This document shows positions 1 to 13,790 of a stretch of 64,000 nt of DNA, one piece after another. The DNA lies in assembly GCF_949628215.1 (NCBI RefSeq), contig NC_134276.1:217826610-217890609 (forward strand), given 5' to 3'. The stretch is from Phalacrocorax aristotelis (lineage: Eukaryota > Chordata > Aves > Suliformes > Phalacrocoracidae). Within the stretch, counting starts at the first letter, position 1; every line of letters starts with the position of its first letter. A model generated the notes under the pieces. That model searched no databases. It was not told where the DNA came from and was given only the letters and a program-made list of their open reading frames with translations. The position numbers were made by a program, and so were the translations under genes.

Positions 1-3000
1 TAGAGCGGATAAGCGAACTCGGCGCTCTCACGGCAGACTGCATTCCCGTGTGGCTGTGCCGCAGCGTTCAGCATCAGTTGGAACTTCCTACAGGTGAGGT
101 TTCATGTCCAAATAAAACCTGTCGGCTGATAGCAACGAGAGCAAACATTCCTGAAGCCCTGGGTCTTGCTGTGTTAGGAGAACTGGGCGTGTGCCTATAC
201 CAGGGCTTATTCTGCTACTATTTTTCCAAAGAACTCACCACAGCATCAGGTAGCCTTTTGAAAGGGTAGCGCTGCTGAAGCGCTGACATAAATGCAGCTT
301 ACACAGCTAACGCAGCCTCCGCGCTCTGAGCTCCCATTCATCATCCTTCTATTTATCACACCGGCGCGAAACATTTACAAAACAGTCTTCATCACGCTTT
401 CAGCGACAAATAACATCTTCTGGCAGGGAGCTAATACAGGATAATACCTTGTTTTCTGTAGCAGCTTTTCCTCAGATATAATATATGGTCTTGATCAGGA
501 GTAAGATCTCGCACAATCTTCTCCCTCTAACAGTTAAAGCGAGCTCTGGAGTGATGCTCGGCTCTAGACGAGCCTCCATGGGACAACATGAGAACCGCTC
601 CGGCAAACAAAGAGATAACCAAAAGGGTTTTCCTACCTAGAGTGCTCCCTCCTCACCTGCTACGGTCTTGTACCCTCTTTACACCTGAAAAAGCCCAGCA
701 GAGGCACTCGGACAAGACCACCGGGAACGAGGCTGTTGGTGTTTGGGGCTATCGGCAGTTTTCAGGAGAAACGCCAAGTGCTCCGGCGGGCTCTGGATGG
801 TTGCTCAATGCACCAGATGCTGATTTTCTCTCTTAGAGGTAGCAAAAGGTCGTTTGGCAGCAGCTAAAACTAGCCCTAGAACCAATTACCCCAAAAGCAC
901 ACATATTTTTAGTGAGTGAGGTCTGCCAGCTTCAGTGGGCAACAGGGAGAGAAAGATTTATGATTTCAGTTTCCTAATACACACATCAGTTACAAATGCA
1001 GACAAAAATGATAAGGTGGTAGCTGTGTATTTCTACAGTCTCTGCAAAGTGTAATTTTCAAAGGCAAAGATTTATAGAAACGTGCATGCCGACAGAAAAA
1101 AAAAATCCTACAACATAACAGCTCGTCGTCCCTCCAAGACGCAAGTGCCTTGACACATGAACCCAACACGGAACGTGCTACCATACAGAAATATGCCCTG
1201 CTCTGCTAATAAGAGCAGCAATAACTGGCAAAAAAAACCCACCAGTTACCACAGAGATAGTTTGGGTGACACTGAAAAATCACCTCTCCCGGCACTACAT
1301 TATAATGCCTTGTGGAGATAAGCACGAAAGGCGGACTCGCCACGTGAAGATAAGGTGTGTTGGAGAGGACCCAACCAAGATCACCCAACCAAGGTCATCT
1401 AATGAACGTCTCTGAAGTCCTGTACACCTTGTCCCATCCCTCATCCTCTGCCAGCCTCCCTGAGGGATAACACAACACCAAACTTTTGGAAAACAAGACA
1501 ATTTTTCAAACCTTCTCGCTGCTTTCATGAAGAAGTATCACCTCTTCCACCCCTGTTGTAGCAGCTGCCTTACGTAAGTTGGTTTTGCAAATAAGAATAT
1601 GAAATTGTTATTGTTTAAACATAAAAACACCCCCATTGCATCAAAATACCTCGACCCATCAAAACCCAAACTCTTCCTGAAGGATCTTCCAGCGGGACTG
1701 CCCAGCACCGTCTTCCAGAACCTTAAGTGTCCTCTGCTACTGCACAAGCAGAAGGAAAACGTGCCACAGGACACTCAGTCCGCAGGACAGCGCCAGCACG
1801 GTCAGAGCACGTTGCAAATGGGAAGAAAGAGACCGAGTAGAGAAATGTCATCGCTCGTTTTTAGGTAACAGGAGAGTCGAGCAGCTGATAGAATAAGGAT
1901 CTGGACTTCTAAAGAAGCAAGAGGCTCCATCTCAAGAAGCCGCGTATTTGGGTTCAGAACGCCACTAAAACGGTATCTTTGCTGCACACAGGAGGTATTT
2001 TAATAAACACGCTTTTCCCTCACCTGGATGCACACATGCAGCCACGGCTTCAGGGGGCAGTTAACCATGACATTCATTCTTTCACGGGTTTCCAAGAATT
2101 GTTAAGCGTTGGCCACTGTGCATTTAAGGATTATTTCGTTTATTTAAAGGTTTCTCAGAAGGTGTGCTTTTCTTAGAATACAAAGGCAGAGCTTAAGCTC
2201 TTCCCCTTATTTCTCAAGCCTAAATACAGGTGCTGCAGGACGTAAATTACCGAGTCCCTGAGCTTTTCAGCAATTGTTTGATATTATTAGAAAACTCCAA
2301 CACTCAAAACCTTCCAGCAACACCCTTTCAAGCCTCACTGTACAACCACTTCAACTGTAGAGCTAAGATTTCTTAAAGCAGTTGACACTAATAATTCTTC
2401 TACAGGTAAATAACTCTGTAGTTAAAGACCGACAAGTTTCTCTCCTTTTCTGTATTTTCACCATTCCAGGACAAACCTTTCACCGAAGCAAAGAGGTTCC
2501 TGGAAAGACACGGAAGAGAAACGAACGTTTGAGAAACATCCAGCTCATCACCATTAGATATATTTAAAGAGAATCAGCTGCTACAAGGGAAGATAGAAAC
2601 AAATAAAACTTAAACTCAAAGTTGGTGTTGGCTTTTCTGTCTTCGTTCACATCCTCTCTCCGGGCTGACTTCCCACCCCACTGTGTGCGGCTAAAAGGTC
2701 TGGGTTACTGCTTTACGCTTTCCACGTATTTCTGTTACAGAAAAAAAAGTGGCAAGAGACCATTAAAAAGGATTATTACATATTTAAATAGAGGTTTGTC
2801 CTTTAAAAATGGAAAGGTTATCAACGCTGTTGTGCTGTATTCTTTATAAGTGTTTGACTCTGCTTGCGTTGGCCACAACTGGCAAGACCAAGCCACAGTT
2901 TTGGGTCAGATCTTCCATTTGCAAGTCAGCTTTTTAAGACCGGGAAAGCTTTCCTAGCTGTATTTGAAGGAAGAATTTGGTTCAAAGGCTTTGTGCTTTT

Positions 3001-3927
3001 TTAGATTTGTTATTGTTTAAGCGTGCGGGTTATTGCGTGCTCCACACTGACACGCTTTGAAGACAGTTTGGGTGGCATACAGCCACCTACTTACGCAACA
3101 GTTTTTGCAAAACTAATTTTAACGAGAGCTACAGCTACAGGCTCCAATAACTGCATCCACAAGGCACGTGTATATTGAGTGCGTAGAATAGCAACTGCAT
3201 ATTGACCAGAAGCCTTTTACAAGAGACACAGAATTCTTTCTTCTAAACTCATTCCCTTAGTGTGGGGAGAACATTTATGGCACGGTTAAAGGCTTCTGAA
3301 GTTGGGGTTTTCATTGGAAATACTGATTGAACCATCAGAGTCGAGACCAAAGCAGCAGACGCTGCTGTAACACAGATACAAGCCTCAGAAAAATATTTTT
3401 CTGAAGTCAGTATCTGCCAAAAAGACAAAAAAAAAGCCATGGGTGAAGCTGATGTACCTCCAGAAGAGCCATTTCTTTACATGTTTGCGTAAGCACAAAA
3501 ATCTGTTAAAATGAGAATCTGGAGGTTTTTTCTCCGTTTTCAAGTTTGTCAAAGTCTAACATTTCAGGAATGCAAAGGACAGCGTTTTGACAAGTCATGA
3601 GCTGGGACAGCGAAACAAGAGAAGAAATCTCTAGGCTCAAAAGGACTGAAATATAGGGCATGACTTTGTTCTACTTGGATTTTATAATCTAAAAATACAA
3701 GATCAGTTGAGCAGTGTATCTTCTCTGAAATTTCACCGTTCTAATAAGCACATCCACCGTGCTGGAAGCTAATTCTCCACAGATTTCATCATCTCCTGAT
3801 GGCCCCACAAGCACGCGCCTCATTGCCAGGTGGTTGTGAGCGGCCTTTTTGGGGGAGTCAACTGCTGCTTTAAGCGACTCTTCCCTGCACTTGTGTGAAG
3901 GCTCAGGCCGGAGGAAGGCTTGGGTAA

Positions 3928-4150
3928 TGGGTTGGGTTGGGAGGCACCTTTAGAGGTCATCTAGTCCAACCTTCCTGCCACGGTCAGGGACACCTTCCTC
4001 CAGAGCAGGTTGCTCAGAGCCCCGTCCTGCCTGGCCTTGAGCACTTCCCTGGATGGGGCACCCACAACCTCTCCGGGCAGCCTTGGCCTGTGCCTCTCCA
4101 CCCTCATCATAAAGAATTTCTTCCCTATGTCCATGAATCTCTAAGAGCAG
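3928..4150 (-). mobile_element. CR1 LINE 3' fragment
   Basis: On the minus strand this is the 3' untranslated end of a CR1 element. The plus strand shows the usual order: 'ttggactagatgacc'-type sequence in reverse complement at the start, then the segment around 'cagagcaggttgctcagagcc', then the GGGCAGCC block. It is diverged and 5' truncated, and lacks a clear ATTCTATGA tail, so it is an older copy. It has no coding capacity. Confidence 0.8.
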
Positions 4151-7100
4151 CTTTCTCCGCAGACCTCCGCAGACAACCAGAACAGCCCAGAAGTGTCACA
4201 TCTCCGCACAGCTTCAAGAAGGGCATTCGACTGCAATTTGGAAAATTGCACTAAAGGAAGGAAGAAAAACCCGTCACAGATGGCACTCCTGCTTCCAATT
4301 TTTCAACAACGTACTCTGTAAAGCCACCTCTTTCCCAATACCTACTCCCTCCTAAAATAGTTCTGTTAGGGGAAATTTACTTTTTTGTTTTCTTCTATGT
4401 TAGGAAATAAAAACTTTCCAAAGGCCTGAAAATCTTGTGCCAATCTACTGCTACCGTGTCCATCTTAAGCAACTTCACCCACTCCATGGCCTCAATAATT
4501 TTAGTCCTCAGCTGGCTCTGGAAAAAAACAACTTCTCTTTTCTGAGGACCACAGTCATTTCAGAACACAGATGGAGGCATTGTTTTGGGGAAACCATAAG
4601 GTGGTTATTTCCAGACACCTCTGCTTTGCATTGTAACTGCATTCTCCGACTTTTGACGCTCCAAATCAGACTAAATAAAAAAGAAAGAAAGGAGGAGGGA
4701 CAGTTTGTGCGATAGCACACCGAGCCAGCCAGCTTGACGTCTCCTGTAGCATCCTGAAGACTCAGCGCTGCCCCAGCTCCAAATAAAATATTCCATTTAC
4801 TCCTAGTTTCTTTAACAATATTTTAATTACCCTGAAGGCAGTTACGGCTGCATACGAAGAGGGATGCCTCATACTTAATATAACAGAACACCAGGACTGC
4901 TGCCTAGCCACATTTTGTAAGTCTGAGAAGATTCTGTTGGGCAAAACACTTTGGCAGCCACATTTTTATGTTTTATTTTCTTAAATGGCCGCAAGCGTCA
5001 AGAGGCAGAAGCATTTATCACGCCACAAAACCCCGTGTGACGCATGGGCAAGCTCCTTTCCTAACTGGAAAATTATTTACGCCCAGGTTGCACTCTCCTA
5101 GAAGTCACCTAGGAAAAGCAAAGACATGACTGTCTTGGATAACTCCTCTACGTGCCTTAAGTGCACGGGCTCTTCTAACAGTCTGGTTATGTGTGGAAGA
5201 GGCAGGGACGAAACAGAAACGCCAGCATTAAGTCAGTAACTACCCAACTACTTCAACCCCATCCCCATATACCCATTCAAGAGCTTCTGCCTTGCTGCAG
5301 GTTGAAACAAAAGCACATGCACTCTGAAGTCGGGCAGATTTTTGAATTAAGGTGAAACTAAAGCAAAGCCAAATAGCTTAAGGCATCAAGAGAGCTAAGC
5401 TGGTGCCATTTGTTCAGAAAACTGTCCCTCACTCACCTGTGCTTTGCACAGAATGACCTCTGATCGTTTTTAAAGGAAGTTTGAACCACAGAGTTCTAAA
5501 ACAGTCTAAAAGCACTGTTTTGCTTAGCTCCTTTTCTTCCTGGGACTGTGCAGTTTAACCTCAAACACAGACCAGATGTAAGGAGACCCAGGTGCTAGAG
5601 CACACTTCTGGAGGGCGACCTCAGCTCCGTCGTGTCTCATAACCGAACGGATCGTTCCCCGAGAAGCAGCTTCTCGCTGAAGTGCCTTGATCGTCAGCTG
5701 TGAACGGGAAAGCGTTATATTTGAGCATGACTTGGCTTTTCAAACTGCCCTAGCGATGGCACCCTACCATGTGCCAACCTTTTTGCAAAGCATGCTACGC
5801 TTTGCTCCCTTCTGCCCCTCCATATTCACGATGGAAATGGACTCTAGCACATGGGTCTAAATAAACCTAGCTCTAAATAGATCTTAGTACCTGAGGTGAA
5901 GCAGCTAATTTAGGCGACTCCTGAGCTGTCAGTGGAAACCACCCAGGCCTTTGGGTTAGACATCTCAATGCTGTTCTTCCAAGTCCCATGGAAAGTCAGG
6001 ACCCCACAGCATTCAAAGCTCTGCATCTCCAGTCCTAACTTGCAGTATTCCCCAGCAAAAACTTAGGTGAATGTAGGTCACCTCTCTGCCTTAAATCAGC
6101 TCTAAGTTATTTTAAGACCCAAATATTAGACGCACTGCCTCTATATTAAAGTAGCCATCTGCGTACCCAAAGCCGTAGACAATACGATTGCTTGATACAA
6201 GCACAGCCCCTGCTGTGAAATGATGATGCAAACCTCAGCGGCATCAAAAAAAAAAAGCTAAAATTTGCAACCTTTATTCTGCCTGACATGGCAGGACCCG
6301 AGCAGGTGTCTGCTGGGTCCTCTGAAAGAGTCTGGTATTCTTTCTGCAGCTGTAGGTATTTGACGATCTAAATGCAGTTTACATGGAGAAATTAGAAGGA
6401 ATAGGATCGCCGAAAGCCTCAAGACATACCGGGGGTCAAAATCTTTACAGTGACTGACTCAAGTTCTACTCTGATATATTATAATGCGCTTGAAAGGTGC
6501 CTTTTAAGTGGTTTTTCTGCTCTCGTTCTCTCCATTTTATTTGTTTCTGAAATACGTTCTATCTCTTTTCCTCAGTTCAAAAATCTGTCAGAAACTGAAT
6601 AAAGACAGCAAAGTTTGACAGCTCAAGAACCTTATGTGTAATGAAAAGCCATGTCGGAACTGAGTCAAGGCTGAACTACTCGGATAAGAAGAAACCGAAG
6701 GAAGCCACATGAAAAGGAATACCTCACATTTCAAAACTGACATTCATCTAGAATCTTTTTTCTGAATCTGACACAACTCAAAACCAGATTTGTCTAAAAC
6801 CTGCCATCCTGATTTCACCGTCCTCGTTGAAGAGAGCTGGTTTTTTAATTCACTGACGGTACCTCAGCAGGGAAACCACAAAGACTGGTGTCAAATGGCT
6901 TCAGGGATACCGTAAAATCGACATGATAGATGAAGTTATGAGGCTGCTTGATCCAACCCAGCAGCTCCATGGCACCAAAAGGTTCCTCTTCCTCCCCGCT
7001 TGGTCTTCCTCCTCCTCTTCTCCTGACTGCGTAGTACTTAGCTCTGCGTCCAGCAGATCCTTCTGTGAGCCTGTTCAACTCAGCCCAGCCCCACCCGCAT

Positions 7101-10100
7101 CCTCCCCACCAACATTTTTTGCAAGGCTAAGTAGGAAAATCAAGGGGCAACAAAGCAAGGAGGAAGGGCGTGAAACCACACAAGTACAAGTGCCATCTCC
7201 TTCAGGCAGCACTAAGCGGCTGAGATGATTCAACAGTCTTGCCTAACTTTAAGATGAACGGGGAAGACGGCTCTCACTGAGAGAAGATAGTGGTTATTAT
7301 ATATAGATTTCTACCTCGCCTTTCTGCCCGAGGTCACCATTCCCACAGGAGACTCGGCAGAAGCCAACGCTTGCCAGCACTGCTAAGTTAACATAAAGTA
7401 TGGGCAATGTCATTTTAACATATCGGGTGAGTCAGAGCAGCCAAGACACATCCATTCTTGCACGGTATCTCCAGCAAGGGAGAGGGACGGACAGTTAAAG
7501 GCAGTCATGTGTCTGAATGCTTCGCAAAGAAAGGCAAAGCTTATCGAACAGAGAAACACGGATGCTCACCTCTTGCCACGCCTGCAACAATTTAAAAACA
7601 AAACAAACCACCCCAAAACCCCCACTTGTTCCTAAACCCTGTTACAGAAGTCCAGAGAAACCACTGAAGGAACAGAATTAATCTGATCTCAAAGACAAGG
7701 TCATTTGATATAATCCATAACAACTTTCATCTGCTGGATGAAGGACAAATTTCAAGATATTTTCAAGGGTATTTTTTTCAACTTGTTCGGGGAGAACCTC
7801 AGTTCCACTCGCTGCAGGTCTGGGGTTGCGTGTGTAAATCTAGAGCAAGGCTGCCTCCCTACAGTTCAATAATGAGACTAAAGTGTCCCTTTAATCAATG
7901 CCACCAGTACTAACTTACTGTTCCTTTAGAGAAATGACAAAGAGCAGGAAACAAAGAACAAATAAACAAGGGAAAAAAAACATCTCAGAATGCCTGAAGT
8001 ATAGAGAGGCCATTGTCTGGGTTGGGTTTTGGCCAGGAAGCTCAGCAGGTCCGTACACACCTACTCAGTGTTGCCACCAGGTTACTTGAGGAAGAGCAAC
8101 CAAAGAAATAACATCCAAAAACCACTTGATGAATCAGCCAGAGCGTTGCACGGTCCTTCCTCGTGCAAGTTCCCAAAACACACTTCTGTCGGACTTTGCA
8201 CGTGACTGACCACAGACGCAGCTTTTCTCGTGTTTCCTAATCACTGGATTGGCAGCGAACTTCTCTCTAAAGCCAGCTGAGACAACAGAAAACGGAGTGT
8301 GGAAGCCGTATCACGAAGAACGTTGACTGAAAATGCTCTACGTGTTCAGGCGGCCCCATGACTCAGTCGTGGTCATTTTGCTGCATCTGCCGCAGAGAAA
8401 CCAGAAAGTGTTTCAGCTTACTTATATTAAAAATAAAAAGAACGGAAAAGCAAAGCACAAAGTTCTTGGCGCTTAGAGTTCCCCAGCAGCATCTTTACTG
8501 TGGTGACCAGATAACTAGCTTCCTAACCCAAGAGCTCCTGCGGACGGTGTCTGGGCACCACCTTCCTGTAATCGCCAAAGGGCACGAAACCCAAAATAAT
8601 TCTTCAGTCAGTCCAGAGAAGCTGTGTGCACGGCACAGCGTATTTCAGAGGCTCTGCACTGTCTCAAAACAACTAATTCTGCTTTAAAAGAGTCCCACAA
8701 AAGTTACATTTACAAGCAATAAATTTCAGAACTCCAGAGTTGGAGGTTTATGCCACTTTTGTGGATGTTTGAGTCATCACCAATTTAAAATAAAGTAACT
8801 GGTTTAGAACTAACTGGACCCTTTTTCATTCGGGGGGTTGATCCCTTTTAAAAGCTCAAAAGATATCCTGGAACAGCGTGAGCACGGTGCAGCTGGGAGC
8901 AAACTCTCTCCACACCCAAACGCTCCTTCCTATCCTCTCAGGATACGTTCACCCTTCCCTTGAACTCTTTGGATGTCCGGAAATGAGTCCCGAAGACCGC
9001 GTTGGACCGGGGGTTTATAGGCGACGGTGGAAGAGCATGGGTGTGAGAACTAGCGGGTTGGCTGGCCGGCATCCAGGCAGGAAGCAATCTGGAGCGTGGA
9101 GTAATTCAGCGGGGTAAGAGGACACGCAAGCGTTTCAGAAGGCAGAGCTGGAAGGGCACAAGGAATTGCAGTGAGACGCCAGACAAAAAGCTCTCCTGAA
9201 GCATCAGGTGGATTGTTTCATCTATCTTGCATTTGCAAATGGTCTTCAAACAGCGCTGCACAAATACAGCACAGAGCACGTGAGAAACATTCATCCACCC
9301 GCGGATCTGCCTGCAGGAGATAACTGATAATGTCTCATTTTGTAAATAAGAGAAAGGTGCAGATAACTAAAGCAATTTGCCCAAGGTCATCTGAAAACCA
9401 CAAGATTGCTAAGTTTGGAGAGTCACATCAAGATATTCTCTTCCTCTCTTGCCTACTTCCCCGTTTCTGAAAGCCTCTTCCAACACGCAGGGATGGGCGG
9501 AAGGTTTCCATCCTGAACAACGGGAGTTCACATCCCCTATTGTTTTCTCTGCCATTTGGGTGAGAACCTACGTTTGCACATCTAGTCGTAAACCACGGTG
9601 AAGCACAGGCCACAGCAAAATCTGCCTTGCGAGCGTTTCACAGGTCAACTGAACAGCACAGAAACAAAAGGCTTTCAGTGCTGCGTTCAAGAACGAGCCA
9701 GGAAAACAGTAACTGAAGGGTTTTTGTGAAAGCCTCCTTCCATTAGGAACCGACGCTTCAGCCCTCCTGTGCCTGCTGGTGATGAACGATCCCGAGCAGC
9801 AGTGGCCTTCACAAAAACATACATCAAAACGCAGCAGTTCTGGTTTGCTTCTCTTTTGGCTTTTTCTCCCCGTCCCCTCGGGGCCAGAAAGCGACTTCTG
9901 CTTCCCAGCACTTCTGCTCTTTGGACCATCTGAAAGTATCTGGAGGTCTCTAAAACCCCGCAGGTGTGCAAGTCCTAATCTGCAGTCAGGCAGCTTTTCT
10001 CCAGCCTACATATGCGCAGGCTAACCACCAATAAGCCTTCTGGGCTCTCTTACGTGTACTGCCTTTGTCTGATCCTGTTTGTTCAGTAACCACAGAAACA

Positions 10101-12949
10101 GTTTTAAAAACTAGATGAGCAGACACACAACCTTCACAGACCAAAGCTTCGGGCTTCGTTTCCATTTAGAAAGACCCATCTGGCACCCATTCGGCGGCTC
10201 CTCTCTTTGTTACGGCTGCAGATGAAGGATGCGCTTACCTCTTAAGACACCTCTCTCGCATACATTCCACACAGACCTGCTTTAAAGGAAAACGGTTCTT
10301 GTTTTCCTGCATAACAGCTACGCAGCTCCCTTCTGAAGGGTTCTTGCACTACTGCAGATCTCCCGTGCCATTCGGAGGCGCCACAGCTTCAGATGCAACC
10401 TCACGCTATTCTACAGCAGAATTTGTTTACGACCGGTCACGCAGGTGTCATAAAGCCGAAGCTGGAACATGAAGATCGCAGCACATCCCACAGGAAACAC
10501 CATCAATAAAAGCCTGCTCTACCTTAACCACGGCTTCCCCTGCAGCCGAGCTCCTTGGCACCCACGACATGCATAACGCAGCTCTCGCTATGGGTAACAA
10601 GGCAAACTGCAACCATACACACACATTCATTACAAAACACCACTCATTCCTTCATTAGTTTTCTGTTCAAAATCGTTCTCCTTGCCGAAGGCTCCCCAGA
10701 GGCCCATCCCAGCCTCCTGCCTCGCCGCCGCCGATGCGACGGCCTTATCCCTTCACACAACCCAGCAGCCACCGATAAAACAGCCTTCGCTGCACAGATG
10801 GCTTTTCTGGACCTCTCCTCCACCTCTCGAGCGAGGAGGATTTAACATCAGAATTTCAGGCGAGATTTGAAACTAGTTTAGATTTTTTCTTCTTTCCTCC
10901 TTGTCTTTTTACTCCTACTCCTGTATCCTTTTGGTCCGTGTTTCAGCTTAGACATTATGGGCTGCAGTCTGTATCGAAGGTATTTACACACTAAAGTTTG
11001 TGCATAAAGCGTTTCCCGGTGAAGATGCCTCCGCTATCGTATCCTTATGGTATCTTTACACCCACTAGCAGTAGAGCTGCCAACAGAAGTACAGGCGCCG
11101 GCACATGACGGGGTCCTGTCCTCGCAGCTGCAGGAGGGCCGGAGCCAGCATCAACATCATTTTCAGATGTGGTCTGCAACAACTCCTTTGAATCCCTGCA
11201 GAGACGATCGCTGAAATATTCACATCCTACTCATCAACTAGAAAGTCAGAGAAGCGCAAGGCAAAAATCGCTGGGATAGCGAACGGTGAACGGTGGCAAC
11301 CCAGGAAAAAAACTATATCCTCTTCTTCCCCCTCCCCTTTTTCACTCCTTTGCTTCCCTTCCTGCAGTTGTTGATCAAGACACAATTTATCTGTTTGAAA
11401 ATCACCTGTTCCAGGCAGACTAGCAAGCTAGCTGTTCCATAAATGGAAGGATGTTTAAAAATTAACCGAGGAGTCACCAGCCGGGAATATTGGTCAATAC
11501 AGAAAGGGAGGAATGAGCGATTGAACAGGCACTGCTGAATGCATAAAGAGAAATCTCTGGGTGATTTTTCATTTCAAAATAACACAAGATGCACACAAAC
11601 AGAATTAAAAAACAGAGGAAAAATAGAAAGCTTTGGGTTTTGAAAGCACAGCAGAGCATCACAATAGTTCAATACTCCAAGGTTTTCCTGAAAATTCATA
11701 CAACAAACTAGCTTTTTACCCCAGCTTTGACATTTAAGGATTTCTCCACCATTATTCCTCTGTGCTGCTCCTCTGCTCTCCAGCGGTACGAACAGCCGAA
11801 GCAGCCGTCGCCAGACTCGCCAAAACAACTGCAGCAAACCACGCTGTTAATTTTGGTTTGGGTTTTTTTTTTTTTTTTGAGAGCCAGAAGTTGGTATAAT
11901 TAGCCTGAATTATAGCAGCCGATTCTCTGCACAACCTAAAGTAACCATTAAGCAAGACGAGAGTTCGCCACGCTCGCCGCCGTAAACCCACATAATGCGT
12001 CATCACGATTACTCGGAAAACTCGAGCGCTTTGGTACGCGCCGAGCGCCGCGCTCCAGCGGCATCTGTACTGACGAGCCAAAATATTACAGGAAGAAACA
12101 TTCAGGAAACAAATCTGAGGGAACTAACAGGTTTTTGCTTTTCAGAGAAAAAAAAAAAGAAAGAAGCAGACAGGAGCGGGTTGGTGAGGCTAAAGGCTCA
12201 CAAAAGATGCTCTCAGGAGCTGGTACGGTCACCCCGAGCGCCAGGGCACTAAACATTTTACATAACGCTGCGCGGCCGAACAGGGCAGGAATGAATGCGG
12301 CGAACGTGTACCCACGGGCACACACAGCCTCGCTTCCCAAGGAAGCCTATTTCAATTATAATGGTTGCCACGGTTACTTTAATTCCATCATAGCTCCAAG
12401 TAGTCTCACAACTCCGACTCCACACCACTAATCAGGAATCTTGCATAACATTAGCACTGAATAACCCAATTTAAACCAACTTAAAAGCCTGGATTATTGC
12501 AGAGGATGTTGATGCAAAAAAGGAGGAAAAAAAAAAAAGGGGGAAAAAAACTCCATAACAAAACTGTTTTGTTCAGGGAACCACTTTTTCTCTTATCTGT
12601 TTCCAGCAAGCGCTCGTCACCCTTATCCACATGAAAGCTGTGGATGAGCCCAGGCCAGAGAAAACCAAAATTAAATACTATTTTATTAGTCTAACACAGT
12701 CCCCTCCATTTTCTTATAAGTGAGAAATAAAGAGAGTGCAATGACATCGTATGAAGTCAAAGGTGTGGAGATAATTACTCCTGGCTATTGGGAGAACAAG
12801 ACAAGAAGGCAATCCGGGAGCATCAAACACGGTAAGTTTGGCACAAGAGTCGAGCTGCAGGAAGAGGCTGTAACTTCTAAGCTACTTCTTCAACCATGGC
12901 TGACAAAGTTGTGTGGAAAATATTCCTGTAATTTAAACACAGATGAAAT

Positions 12950-13790
12950 CACAGAATCCCAGACCGGTGGGGGCTGGCACGGACCTCTGGAGCTCACCCC
13001 GTCCCACCCCTGCTGGAGCAGGCACCCCCAGAGCAGGGGCACAGGGCCGCGTCCAGGCGGGGGGTGAATGTCTCCAGGGAAGGGACCCCACAGCCTCTCT
13101 GGGCAGCCTGTGCCCCTGCTCTGGCACCCGCACAGCAAAGGGGTTTGGCCTCATGTTCAGGGGGAACTTCCCGTGTTCCAGCTTGTGCCCGTTGCCCCTT
13201 GGCCTGGCGTTGGGCACCACTGAAAAGAGCCCGGCCCCATCCTCCTGACACCCACCCTTCAGGTATTTATAGGCACTGATGAGATCCCCCCTCAGCCTTC
13301 TCTTCTCCAGGCTGAACAGACCCAGGTCTCTCAGCCTTTCCTCACGAGGGAGATGCTCCAGCCCCTGATCCCCTTGGCAGCTCTGCGCTGGCCTTGCTCC
13401 AGCAGTTCCCTGTCCTTCTTGAACTGGGGAGCCCAGAACTGGACGCAGCCCTGCAGGTGTGGCCTCACTGGGGCAGAGCAGAGGGGGAGGAGAACCTCCC
13501 TCGCCCTGCTGGCCACACGCCTTTCCATGCACCCCAGGACACCGTTGGCCCCCTTGGCCCCAAGGGCCCGGTGCTGGCTCAGGGTCACCTCGCTGCCCCC
13601 CAGCACGCCCAGGACCCTCTCAGCAGAGCCGCTCTCCAGCAGGTCCCCCCAGCCTGTGCTGGTGTGGGGGGTTGTTCCTCCCCAGGGGCAGGACCTGGCA
13701 CTGGCTCTTGTTGAATCCCATGAGGTTCCCCTGGGCCCAGCTCTCCACCTGTCCAGGTCTCGCTGGATGCCAGCACAGCCTTCCAGCGTA
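12950..13790 (-). mobile_element. CR1 LINE fragment, 3' part of reverse transcriptase ORF plus 3' UTR
   Basis: The minus strand encodes the degenerate C-terminal region of the CR1 polyprotein. Recognisable pieces include [19 protein letters not shown], preceded by LEHLPREER and an [16 protein letters not shown]-like block. Frame breaks occur along its length. The 3' end in the element's own orientation is at about 12950 (cagaatccc in the plus strand). A closely similar copy lies at 56349-57128, so the two probably belong to one subfamily. It is not functional. Confidence 0.9.
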